From NCBI GenBank assembly GCA_937870805.1, contig CALMZT010001056.1, positions 1 to 5,782 on the forward strand: a stretch of DNA of 5,782 bases, written 5' to 3'. The DNA comes from an uncultured Chloroflexota bacterium (lineage in GTDB: Bacteria; Chloroflexota; Anaerolineae; Aggregatilineales; Phototrophicaceae). Every line of letters starts with the position of its first letter. The first letter of the stretch is position 1. This document shows, one piece after another, positions 1 through 5,591 of the stretch. The notes below the pieces were generated by a model. That model worked only from the letters and a program-made list of their open reading frames with translations, was not told the DNA's origin and did not search any database. A program made the translations under genes and the position numbers.

Positions 1-964
1 CTGACGGGCTAGCCGTGCCAGCGTCCGCTGCTGCCTCGGCCTGGACCGCATAACTGTCTACGAGGCCATCGCCCAGTGTGATAAATTGAAACGTCATAAT
101 GTCCTTAGTGACATCAACAAGCATCGCGCCGAAATTACAGTTATATTGTGCCGCGCTCCCTTCAATCGTGTCGTCAAAATCATAAAGGCTGTACCCGCCT
201 AAGCCATTCACAAAGTAAGGAATGCCAGCGCGCATGATACGCTCATACGTGTGGTCATGTGCGCTGAGTACCGCGCTGGCTCCCCATTCCTCATACTGCC
301 ACTGCATAATCTCATTCGAGCCATGATGTCCCGATGAAAACGGAGCATGGTGCAGCACAACGATTTTGAAGGTCGCTATGGAAGCCGCTAACGCCTGCTG
401 TAACCATGCTGCTTGAATAGAATTGCTGCTAATGCCATCAGGTTCGCGGGAATCGCTGTCTAACATAAAAAATTGGACAGAACCCTGAGTGAACGTGTAA
501 TAGCGCTCATCGTTCGTGAGAGAAAAATATTCAAGATACCCACTGATGTCACCCGGCATCCAATCGTGGTTGCCCGGCACCGGGAAGAAGCGATTTTCAT
601 CCGCGCCCGCGCCATAATTTCCCTGATAATTGCCAATGTAGCTCTGATAGAACTGCCCGACGTTCTGATCGAGCATAGCAGGGTCGCCATTGGGATAATT
701 GTTATCACCGACGGTCAAAATAAAATCTGGATTCCAGCTTGTCACCATGTTTGCGACCTCTGCTTCATCCTGACTTCCCAAACCATAATCCCCAATCACC
801 GCAAACCGAAGGCTATCTTCTGAAGGTGTGGGTACTTCATACTGCTCTTGCAAAATGCTGCATATTGAGGTTCCAGAGTGAGAGTAGCCGGAATTTTCGA
901 GAAGGATGATGCCAAAGACAATGAGGCTAAAGAGGGTAAGGAATGCTGCAAAAAGGCGTTTCAT
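1..964 (-). CDS. Exported metallophosphoesterase, purple acid phosphatase-like (3' end missing)
   Basis: About 321 residues are readable from the ATG at 964 to the left edge with no stop, so the C-terminus lies outside the window. Residues 1-22 (MKRLFAAFLTLF...) form a positively charged then hydrophobic segment, a signal peptide or signal anchor, so the enzyme should act outside the membrane. The calcineurin-like metal-binding motifs appear in order: GDYG (D59), GDNNYPNG (D87, Y90), GNHDW (N132, H133), LHHAPFSSG (H205, H206) and AHDHTYER (H236, H238), followed by GLGGY at 254-258. The tyrosine in GDNNY and the closing HDHTYER are typical of purple acid phosphatases, which hydrolyse phosphomonoesters at a two-metal centre. 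The substrate cannot be read from the sequence. The visible end (AEAAADAGTASPS) is Ala-rich and looks like a linker, perhaps to a further domain or anchor. A GGAG lies 6 nt before the ATG. The gene is transcribed away from the neighbouring HTH gene. Confidence 0.9.
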   Translation of the reverse strand, partial: MKRLFAAFLTLFSLIVFGIILLENSGYSHSGTSICSILQEQYEVPTPSEDSLRFAVIGDYGLGSQDEAEVANMVTSWNPDFILTVGDNNYPNGDPAMLDQNVGQFYQSYIGNYQGNYGAGADENRFFPVPGNHDWMPGDISGYLEYFSLTNDERYYTFTQGSVQFFMLDSDSREPDGISSNSIQAAWLQQALAASIATFKIVVLHHAPFSSGHHGSNEIMQWQYEEWGASAVLSAHDHTYERIMRAGIPYFVNGLGGYSLYDFDDTIEGSAAQYNCNFGAMLVDVTKDIMTFQFITLGDGLVDSYAVQAEAAADAGTASPS

Positions 965-1007
965 GCCTGACTCCGACGATAATCTCTGTAGATGGTTTAG
1001 AAAAGGT

Positions 1008-1035
1008 ATTATGGGAGTGGAAGATTAAGTGCAAA
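1008..1035 (-). promoter_or_regulatory. Predicted sigma70-type promoter of the metallophosphoesterase
   Basis: Read on the minus strand there is a TTTGCA -35 box (plus 1030-1035), a 16-bp spacer and a CATAAT -10 box (plus 1008-1013, five of six matches to TATAAT). Transcription would start near 1000 and leave a leader of about 36 nt before the ATG at 964. A perfect TTGACA also lies farther upstream (plus 1233-1238), but it has only a poor -10 partner. This is prediction from consensus alone. Confidence 0.35.
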
Positions 1036-1097
1036 TTAAACGACAGGCTAAACCGCATTCCACAAAATATCGACCCTTGTGTTCAGAACATGCTTTT

Positions 1098-1211
1098 AAC
1101 GCTCCATTGTCGCCATTCAACGCCCCACTTCTGACATTGAACGTTCCACTTTGCGCCTTTTATGTACCATTTCGGTTCCACTTTTTGCATTTCACTTTTA
1201 ACTTTCCACTT
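1098..1211. repeat. Imperfect 21-bp-period tandem repeat rich in CCACTT
   Basis: Three consecutive 21-bp units start with AACG at 1098, 1119 and 1140 and share a core close to AACGnnCCAyTT. By eye, adjacent units match at about 13 or 14 of 21 positions, and a fourth, weaker unit starts at 1161. Beyond it the period loosens, but the core returns as GTTCCACTTT at 1175 (identical to 1143-1152), TTTCACTTTT at 1190 and TTTCCACTT at 1203. The strand is pyrimidine-rich and has no credible reading frame. It looks like a decayed minisatellite in the gap between the divergent metallophosphoesterase and HTH genes. Confidence 0.55.
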
Positions 1212-1249
1212 ACATTACACACCGCATTAAAGTGTCAAAAGGAACTCAA

Positions 1250-1288
1250 ATGAAAGAACACATGTGCTATGCTTTAGCTAAAAGCTAA
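1250..1288 (+). promoter_or_regulatory. Possible 12-codon leader ORF before the HTH gene
   Basis: The ATG at 1250 is preceded, with a 6-nt gap, by AAAGGA (1238-1243), the best Shine-Dalgarno match in this gap. The frame reads MKEHMCYALAKS and stops with TAA inside the first heptamer repeats, 24 nt before the start of the HTH gene. Translation could influence initiation downstream through the palindromic TTTAGCTAAA at 1273-1282. No conservation can be checked here, and a chance ORF this short is quite possible. Confidence 0.2.
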
Positions 1289-1311
1289 AAGCTAAAGACT
1301 AAAGGCTAAAC
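1277..1311. repeat. Five tandem 7-bp repeats next to the HTH gene start codon
   Basis: The units are GCTAAAA, GCTAAAA, GCTAAAG, ACTAAAG and GCTAAAC, each exactly 7 bp, ending one base before the C that precedes the ATG at 1313. The first unit completes a 10-bp palindrome, TTTAGCTAAA (1273-1282). The junction of units four and five creates AAAGG (1301-1305), the only Shine-Dalgarno-like sequence for the HTH gene, 7 nt from its ATG. The repeat therefore seems to supply the ribosome binding site. Changes in copy number would alter the leader but not the coding frame. Confidence 0.75.
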
Positions 1312-1312
1312 C

Positions 1313-1792
1313 ATGTCCAAACACTATACCGATGACCATAAAACTGCTGTTCTTGCACTGCTTCAAGCCAACGGCGGCAATATTGAACTCACCAGCAGCC
1401 AAACCAATATTCCTGAACGCACGCTGCGCATGTGGCGGCAGCAGCAGCCTCACCAACCGCCGCCGGAATCCGCCCAACGGCAGCCACAGCCTCAGCCGCC
1501 GCCAAATAAAATATTTTGGCGACATGAGCGCGCTGAGGAAATGCAGCAGCTAAGCCATCAGCTCATGCGCCGCGCGAGTGTGCTGCTCAGCGCTTTGGAG
1601 TCAGAAACCGATGATGTGGTGGCTACACGTCGCATCATGGCGTTGACGCGACTCGTTGATCGCCTCATCAAATTGGATAAGGCGTACCCACTTCCATTTA
1701 ACCGTAAGCACTTCAAATTGGAGTCTCAATTATCTGACGAACCATTTGACACGAGCGACATTTTACATAAATTGGACGAGGACAAGCTCTAG
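1313..1792 (+). CDS. Unrecognised protein with N-terminal helix-turn-helix and Q/P-rich linker
   Basis: I cannot assign this 159-residue protein to a named family. Residues 7-21 (DDHKTAVLALLQANG), 23-32 and 34-44 (PERTLRMWRQQ) fit a three-helix homeodomain-like HTH, as found at the start of transposase helper proteins, phage small terminases and some regulators. Residues 43-65 are almost entirely Gln and Pro, a flexible linker. Residues 70-125 look strongly helical and amphipathic, with heptad-like hydrophobics (LMRRASVLLSAL, IMALTRLVDRLIKL), which suggests oligomerisation. The tail, 135-159, is acidic. No signal peptide or membrane segment is visible, so a cytoplasmic DNA-binding protein is likely. 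The start rests on AAAGG 7 nt upstream, inside the heptamer repeat. No transposase, integrase or phage gene adjoins it, so a mobile-element origin is unproven. The Gln/Pro codons (cag, ccg) make the segment locally G+C-rich. Confidence 0.7.
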   Translation: MSKHYTDDHKTAVLALLQANGGNIELTSSQTNIPERTLRMWRQQQPHQPPPESAQRQPQPQPPPNKIFWRHERAEEMQQLSHQLMRRASVLLSALESETDDVVATRRIMALTRLVDRLIKLDKAYPLPFNRKHFKLESQLSDEPFDTSDILHKLDEDKL

Positions 1793-1807
1793 ACGAAATT
1801 CACAATC

Positions 1808-1834
1808 GTAGGGGACGACCAACGTGTCGTCCCG
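1808..1834. repeat. GTAGGGG-type hairpin repeat, first copy; possible terminator of the HTH gene
   Basis: The arms GGGACGAC (1812-1819) and GTCGTCCC (1826-1833) pair perfectly over 8 bp around a 6-nt loop, 19 nt after the stop of the HTH gene. The left arm is preceded by GTAG, giving the same GTAGGGG opening as the next hairpin, but the matching CTAC on the right is missing, so this copy looks eroded. There is no T-run after it, so intrinsic termination would be weak. It may simply be an intergenic repeat element. Confidence 0.6.
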
Positions 1835-1846
1835 CGTAAACTTGTT

Positions 1847-1874
1847 GTAGGGGCAAGGTATGCCTTGCCCCTAC
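1847..1874. repeat. GTAGGGG-type hairpin repeat, second copy, 12-bp perfect stem
   Basis: GTAGGGGCAAGG (1847-1858) and CCTTGCCCCTAC (1863-1874) are exact reverse complements separated by TATG. In RNA, a U-G pair could tighten the loop further. The stem is very stable and G+C-rich in otherwise A+T-leaning DNA. It starts 39 bp after the start of the first copy. From memory, similar short palindromes recur in gaps of environmental Chloroflexota and cyanobacteria. No T-tract follows on either side, which argues against a plain terminator. Confidence 0.75.
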
Positions 1875-2114
1875 CGGTAAAAGATTGTTTGCAACCGAGC
1901 AGCGCAAACTCTAAAATTCAATTACTTTCGCAAACTAGCATTTGCATAAGTAATATTCTCCGACAGGAAAACCAAATTGAGGGTTACGTTAAAAGATAGG
2001 TGTAGGGCACAACATGTAAGCGAAGCGACTGCGCCGATCACACTTCAGCCAGAGGCGGGGCTTGAACTTGAACTGAAAACTATCAGCTTAGGAATTACGC
2101 AGCTGGGTTCATGG

Positions 2115-2136
2115 ACAGTGGGTTTAAACCCACTGT
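2115..2136. repeat. Perfect 22-bp palindrome
   Basis: The left arm ACAGTGGGTTT (2115-2125) is followed directly, without a loop, by its exact reverse complement (2126-2136), centred on TTTAAA. Zero-spacer symmetry fits a dimeric protein site or a recombination or replication site better than an RNA hairpin. Neither flank contains a recognisable promoter or a gene start on either strand. The bound factor, if any, is unknown. Confidence 0.7.
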
Positions 2137-2192
2137 TCGAGCACATGTTATTGGTCAAATGCGTAAGCCCAAGAACTGTTAAAGCGATTTCT

Positions 2193-2230
2193 GATGTGTC
2201 ACAACAGCAAATCGGCTGTGATGACACATC
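2193..2230. repeat. 38-nt stem-loop downstream of the S9 peptidase
   Basis: GATGTGTCA (2193-2201) pairs with TGACACATC (2222-2230). After a 2x2 mismatch, ACAGC (2204-2208) pairs with GCTGT (2215-2219) around the loop AAATCG. It begins 22 nt past the peptidase stop in the direction of that gene's transcription and could protect or end its mRNA. No U-tract follows on that strand. On the plus strand a short CTTTTG follows a few bases later, too little for a confident intrinsic terminator. Confidence 0.5.
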
Positions 2231-2251
2231 GTACTTTTGCTACAATCAATT

Positions 2252-4138
2252 CTACGGTTGCAAACAGCCCTTGAAGAATTCGGTGATGCGGTTGTAACAC
2301 GTCACACGATTGGCGAGTTTCAGCACATCATGTCCTTCATCTTCAAACATGAGATATTCGACTTGCTTGCCCTTGCCGCGCAAACGCTCCACCACATCGC
2401 GCGATTCCTGTTCGGTGACGCGCGGATCGTTCTTACCTTGAATCACCAGCATCGGCGCGGTGATGTCCTCAATGTAAGTGCTCGGTGAACGCTCTATCAA
2501 AAAGTCACGATCTTTCACCGAATCGCCAATGGCAATCGCAAAGTACGGCTTCCACGTTTCCGGCAGGCGGTCAATGAAGGTCAACAGATTGTACGGACCG
2601 AACATATCCACCGCCGCGCTCCACAGTTCAGGATGGCGCGCTGCCAGCGTCAGCGTCATATAGCCGCCATACGAACGCCCGACAACGCCCGCGCGTGTCA
2701 CGTCGAGGTTCGGATTTTTCGCCAGATGCTTGAACGCTTCCACGTGGTCAAGGCGGTCACGTCCACCCCAATCGTGATCGACGTACTTGGTATAGCTCAA
2801 GCCGTAACCCGTGCTGCCGCGCACGTTGGGCACGTACACCGCGAAGCCGTTAAGCGTGAGGAATTGAATCAGCGGCATCGAGAACCACGCGAAGTTCGGG
2901 CGTTCCTGTCCCTGAGGTCCGCCGTGAATGTAGAAGATCACCGGACGCGGACCTGTGAAGCCGAGTTCTGGCGCAGGCATATACAACCGCGCGGAGGTAC
3001 GCAAGCCATCATATGAGTTGTAAGAGGCATCTTCGCCAACCGACAGCCAGTTTTCGGGAATACCAAGCACACGCTCTCCTGTGATGCGATTCACCTGTCC
3101 GCCTTCAACGGTATATATCTGTGTCGGTGAAGTAGCAGTGCAGTATGAGAAGACATAGCGGTTGTTGTGTTTGTCGTAGTGGTACGACTTCATCGTGCCG
3201 TTCGCCATGACGCCTTCGCCGACGAGCACTGTGTCAACGGCGAGGATGCAGGTATCTTCATTGAATGAGCCTTCGTACAGCCATGTGCAGCCGTCGATGT
3301 TGTACTGCAAACGGTAGCGGTTGCCCTGCTGATGCTGGATGTCCTCAAACTCGCCGCTGCCCTGATGCACCGTGCCTGTGACAGTGACGGGTTTGATTTC
3401 CTGCGGCTTGTCCAGTTGCAGATAACCCAAGCCGTATGTATCCTCGAACAATGCCGTATAGATCAGCAAGCCGTTGCGTTCGGTGAAATGGGAATTGCCG
3501 AAAGCCGTCAGTGGAACTTCCTGTCCTTCTGCGCGCTGTTCCAGAGGCGTGCCATACAGCACGTCCATCTTGCCGTCTTTCCATACATAGAGCGTCGTAT
3601 CGCCTACGGTGTAGCCTTCGATCAGTGCAACACTGCTGTGATCGTCGGTGTGTCCCGCCGGGAAGAAGCCCCATTGTCCCTGGGCGATCAGCTCCAGCGT
3701 GCCATTTTCGAGATTGGCGAGATAAGTATACAGGATGGGTTCAGTTCGTGACTCGCAGTTCAAATAGGCAGTGTTATGGTCTGCATCGACATCAGCCAGA
3801 TGTGAACGGAAATTATCCAGTTGGTCACCAAACGCTGGCTCTGGATAGCCGCCCTCAATCGGGATGTACTGCGGGATATAATTTTCATCGCCGTTGTTGT
3901 CGATCATCACGATGATTTTGCCGAGCTTAGGCAGCACATAAAACGATTGCCCGCCGATGAGTTCGGGGTTTTGCAGGGCGATATTCGGCGGTAACAGAGG
4001 TTGGGGCACGCTGCCTTTTTCGTCCATGACGTAGAGGCTGATGTGCCCGGAGAGATTACTGAGGAAATAAACCTTATCTTCCACCCATTGTGGAGAGACA
4101 AATAAACGTGCAGAAAGCAGTGACTCAATCCGAATCAT
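2252..4138 (-). CDS. S9 family serine peptidase (prolyl oligopeptidase / acylaminoacyl-peptidase type)
   Basis: This complete 628-residue enzyme has the usual S9 length. Roughly residues 1-360 form the beta-propeller that gates access to the active site, and residues 375-628 the alpha/beta-hydrolase domain. The nucleophile is S489 in GRSYGGYMT, the acid D571 in GKNDPRVTE and the base H603 in EDEGHDV; the spacing of 82 and 32 residues is normal. HGGPQGQ at H405 is the oxyanion-hole region. Such enzymes cleave short peptides or release acylated N-terminal residues. No signal peptide is visible, so it is probably cytoplasmic. I prefer the ATG at 4138 because AAGGA lies 9 nt upstream; a TTG two codons earlier (4144) would sit too close to that site. 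It follows the LacI gene on the same strand after 200 bp and has its own predicted promoter, so co-regulation with the sugar locus is uncertain. Confidence 0.93.
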   Translation of the reverse strand: MIRIESLLSARLFVSPQWVEDKVYFLSNLSGHISLYVMDEKGSVPQPLLPPNIALQNPELIGGQSFYVLPKLGKIIVMIDNNGDENYIPQYIPIEGGYPEPAFGDQLDNFRSHLADVDADHNTAYLNCESRTEPILYTYLANLENGTLELIAQGQWGFFPAGHTDDHSSVALIEGYTVGDTTLYVWKDGKMDVLYGTPLEQRAEGQEVPLTAFGNSHFTERNGLLIYTALFEDTYGLGYLQLDKPQEIKPVTVTGTVHQGSGEFEDIQHQQGNRYRLQYNIDGCTWLYEGSFNEDTCILAVDTVLVGEGVMANGTMKSYHYDKHNNRYVFSYCTATSPTQIYTVEGGQVNRITGERVLGIPENWLSVGEDASYNSYDGLRTSARLYMPAPELGFTGPRPVIFYIHGGPQGQERPNFAWFSMPLIQFLTLNGFAVYVPNVRGSTGYGLSYTKYVDHDWGGRDRLDHVEAFKHLAKNPNLDVTRAGVVGRSYGGYMTLTLAARHPELWSAAVDMFGPYNLLTFIDRLPETWKPYFAIAIGDSVKDRDFLIERSPSTYIEDITAPMLVIQGKNDPRVTEQESRDVVERLRGKGKQVEYLMFEDEGHDVLKLANRVTCYNRITEFFKGCLQP

Positions 4139-4263
4139 GAGCAATTTTCCTTCCCAACTTTTCGTGCTGTGTAAAAAGAAAAGCCTACCTGACGTCTAAT
4201 ACGCTTGCCACCGGGGTTTGGTTCAATAGTGCTCCCTTTGAATATTCTTAAATGGTCAAATTC

Positions 4264-4292
4264 AATATAACATACTTAACCCACGTTGTAAA
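4264..4292 (-). promoter_or_regulatory. Predicted sigma70-type promoter of the S9 peptidase
   Basis: On the minus strand TTTACA (plus 4287-4292, five of six matches to TTGACA) is followed after exactly 17 bp by TATATT (plus 4264-4269, five of six matches to TATAAT). It lies in the A+T-rich gap after the LacI gene and would give a leader of about 120 nt. The 200-bp gap (4139-4338) shows no convincing terminator for the regulator, so some read-through is possible. Confidence 0.45.
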
Positions 4293-4338
4293 TATTACCC
4301 TATAAAATATTTTCAAATATACCAAAACGGTGTGGAAT

Positions 4339-5352
4339 TTAAGATAAGGTGTTGGGCGCAGTGCACGACTCACGAATCAACAGTTCGACGGGCAGCACAA
4401 TTTGGCGATTGCCGGACGGCTCTTTACCCGAAACCTGTGCGATCAACAGTTTTGCCGCTTGCCAACCCAATTCATACGGTGATTGTGCGGCTGCGGTAAC
4501 GAAGGGCTGCGTTGCTGTAAAAGGCATATCGTCAAAGGTGACTACTGATATATCTTCTGGAACACGCAAACCCAGGTCATATAACGCCTTGAAGGCTCCT
4601 ACGGCAATTAGATTGTTGCCACAAAACAACGCCGTCGGGCGCGGTTGTATCGATTCCATACACTGTCGTGTGACTTGATAGCCTGATTCATGTTTGAATT
4701 CGCCGTGAATAAGGAGCGAATCATCTTGTGTAAGATTATGTTCGTGCAGCGCGCGTTTATACCCTGCGATGCGCTGTTGGCTGGTGGCAATCTCTGAGAT
4801 GCCAGAGAGCATGGCGATTCGTGTGTGTCCCAACTGAATTAAATACTTGATGAGCTGATATGTGCCGCCTTCGTTGTCACTCCATACCGCATCCACTTCT
4901 ACATCGTGCAGAGGGCGATCAAGCACGACGACGGGGACTTTGCGTCTCTGGATATGGCGCACAACTTGCGGGTTGCTGCTGATCGGCACAATCAGGAAGC
5001 CGTCAATCTGCTTTTGCAGCATAATGTTGACGTAGTTTTCCAGCTTGGCTTGTTTCTCATCGGTATTGCAAAGAATGACGCTTAAGCCGTCGTCACTGCT
5101 GGCATCTTCTACGCCGCGCGTCACCGTTGTCCAGAATGGATTGGTGATGTCGGAGACAATCAGCGCCAGCGTATTGGTCTTTTTTGAACGTAAGCTGCGC
5201 GCGCTGTTGTTAGGGATATATTGTAGTTCCTGGATCGCAGCTTCCACACGGGCGCGTGTGTCCTCGCGCACATAGCCCACATTGTTGACGACTCGTGAAA
5301 CGGTAATCGGCGCAACACCAGCAAGTTTCGCTACGTCATGAATTGTTGCCAT
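4339..5352 (-). CDS. LacI-family transcriptional repressor
   Basis: This 337-residue protein has the standard family length. Residues 2-24 (ATIHDVAKLAGVAPITVSRVVNN) are the classical LacI helix-turn-helix, with P15-I16 at the positions equal to the specificity residues Tyr17-Gln18 of E. coli LacI. The hinge helix is IPNNSARSLRSKK (46-58). From about residue 61 (TLALIVSDITNPFW) comes a periplasmic-binding-protein fold that binds a small ligand, ending with VTFDDMPF (271-278) and AAAQSPYELGWQAA. Such proteins bind CG-centred palindromes as dimers and release on binding a sugar. It is divergent from a sugar-binding-protein gene, with a matching palindrome between them at 5407-5426, so it most likely represses that importer and itself. 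AGGGG lies 6 nt before the ATG. The effector is unknown; a monosaccharide is the natural guess. Confidence 0.95.
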   Translation of the reverse strand: MATIHDVAKLAGVAPITVSRVVNNVGYVREDTRARVEAAIQELQYIPNNSARSLRSKKTNTLALIVSDITNPFWTTVTRGVEDASSDDGLSVILCNTDEKQAKLENYVNIMLQKQIDGFLIVPISSNPQVVRHIQRRKVPVVVLDRPLHDVEVDAVWSDNEGGTYQLIKYLIQLGHTRIAMLSGISEIATSQQRIAGYKRALHEHNLTQDDSLLIHGEFKHESGYQVTRQCMESIQPRPTALFCGNNLIAVGAFKALYDLGLRVPEDISVVTFDDMPFTATQPFVTAAAQSPYELGWQAAKLLIAQVSGKEPSGNRQIVLPVELLIRESCTAPNTLS

Positions 5353-5403
5353 AAAATTCCCCTAAACCAAAATTTGCAATCACTATGATACAAGGTTATG
5401 CTA

Positions 5404-5432
5404 TTTATATGGTAACGTTACCATATTAACAA
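5404..5432 (-). promoter_or_regulatory. Predicted promoter of the LacI-family gene, with the operator in its spacer
   Basis: On the minus strand TTGTTA (plus 5427-5432) and TATAAA (plus 5404-5409) are separated by exactly 17 bp. The 17-bp spacer lies wholly inside the 20-bp palindrome at 5407-5426, so a bound repressor would cover the space between the boxes and part of the -10. The leader before the ATG at 5352 would be about 45 nt. This geometry predicts negative autoregulation. Confidence 0.5.
5407..5426. promoter_or_regulatory. LacI-family operator: perfect 20-bp palindrome with central CG
   Basis: The core GGTAACGTTACC is flanked symmetrically by ATAT on each side, so all ten base pairs of each half match. 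A central CG dyad with AACGTT at its heart is the usual operator form for this family. It lies between the divergent regulator and sugar-binding-protein genes. A related half, GGTTACGTT (5434-5442), lies on the importer side with its CG 23 bp away and may be a weak secondary site. Confidence 0.8.
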
Positions 5433-5591
5433 GGGTTACGTTTAAATTCTGCCCGATCTGTGTAAAAGTAAAGGAGATTGCCATAAGAAAGATCAATACA
5501 CGTGACACATATCGTTTGCAATATTCAACTATTACAGGCGGTCAATCTATAGCACAGCTTCTCTCAAAACGATAATGTATGGAGCACTCAA
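5427..5591 (+). promoter_or_regulatory. Leader and promoter region of the sugar-binding-protein gene
   Basis: The best plus-strand promoter I find is weak: TTACCA (5418-5423, inside the operator), an 18-bp spacer and TTAAAT (5442-5447), each four of six matches to consensus. It would give a leader of about 135 nt and repression by direct occlusion. A nearer alternative is TATAGC at 5548-5553 with a poor -35. The leader contains a strong AAGGAG (5471-5476) with no ATG, GTG or TTG at the right distance in an open frame. The octamer TTTGCAAT occurs on both sides of the operator (5373-5380 and 5515-5522). Confidence 0.3.

Larger units (their letters stand above)
1875..2251. other. Gene-free gap between convergent genes, rich in inverted repeats
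   Basis: This stretch lies between the hairpin pair and the stop codon of the S9 peptidase. An open frame on the plus strand (1977-2297) begins with TTG, has no Shine-Dalgarno sequence, resembles nothing I know and runs antisense into the peptidase, so I do not call it. What the gap does hold is a 22-bp palindrome (2115-2136) and a long stem-loop (2193-2230). AACATGT (2011-2017) could also pair with ACATGTT (2143-2149), enclosing the palindrome. A structured RNA or the remains of a small element are possible, but no tRNA fold was found. Confidence 0.4.

Noticed and set aside
473..823. 116-codon plus-strand open frame over the metallophosphoesterase
   Set aside because: It is antisense to the coding region bearing the metal-binding motifs, and its translation has no family features.
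1277..1311. CRISPR-like array
   Set aside because: Units are only 7 bp and directly adjacent, with no spacers and no cas genes nearby.
2040..2140. tRNA-like T-arm appearance around the palindrome and the GGGGCTTGAAC stretch
   Set aside because: The palindrome does not fit a 5-bp stem with a 7-nt loop, and no acceptor, D or anticodon arms can be drawn on either strand.
1977..2297. 106-codon plus-strand open frame in the gene-free gap
   Set aside because: TTG start, no Shine-Dalgarno, crosses the palindrome and stem-loop, and ends antisense inside the peptidase gene; no resemblance to a known protein.
2633..3915. Several plus-strand open frames of 100-140 codons across the S9 peptidase gene
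   Set aside because: They are antisense to a clear full-length S9 enzyme with an intact triad, lack ribosome binding sites and show no recognisable motifs; they are by-products of its codon use.
4139..4144. Upstream TTG start for the S9 peptidase
   Set aside because: It adds only two codons and sits about 3 nt from the AAGGA, too close; the ATG at 4138 has better spacing.
4250..4338. Terminator for the LacI-family gene built from the AATATTT/AAATATT motifs
   Set aside because: The pairing is short and purely A+T, with no G+C stem before a T-run; it reads better as promoter-type A+T-rich DNA for the peptidase.
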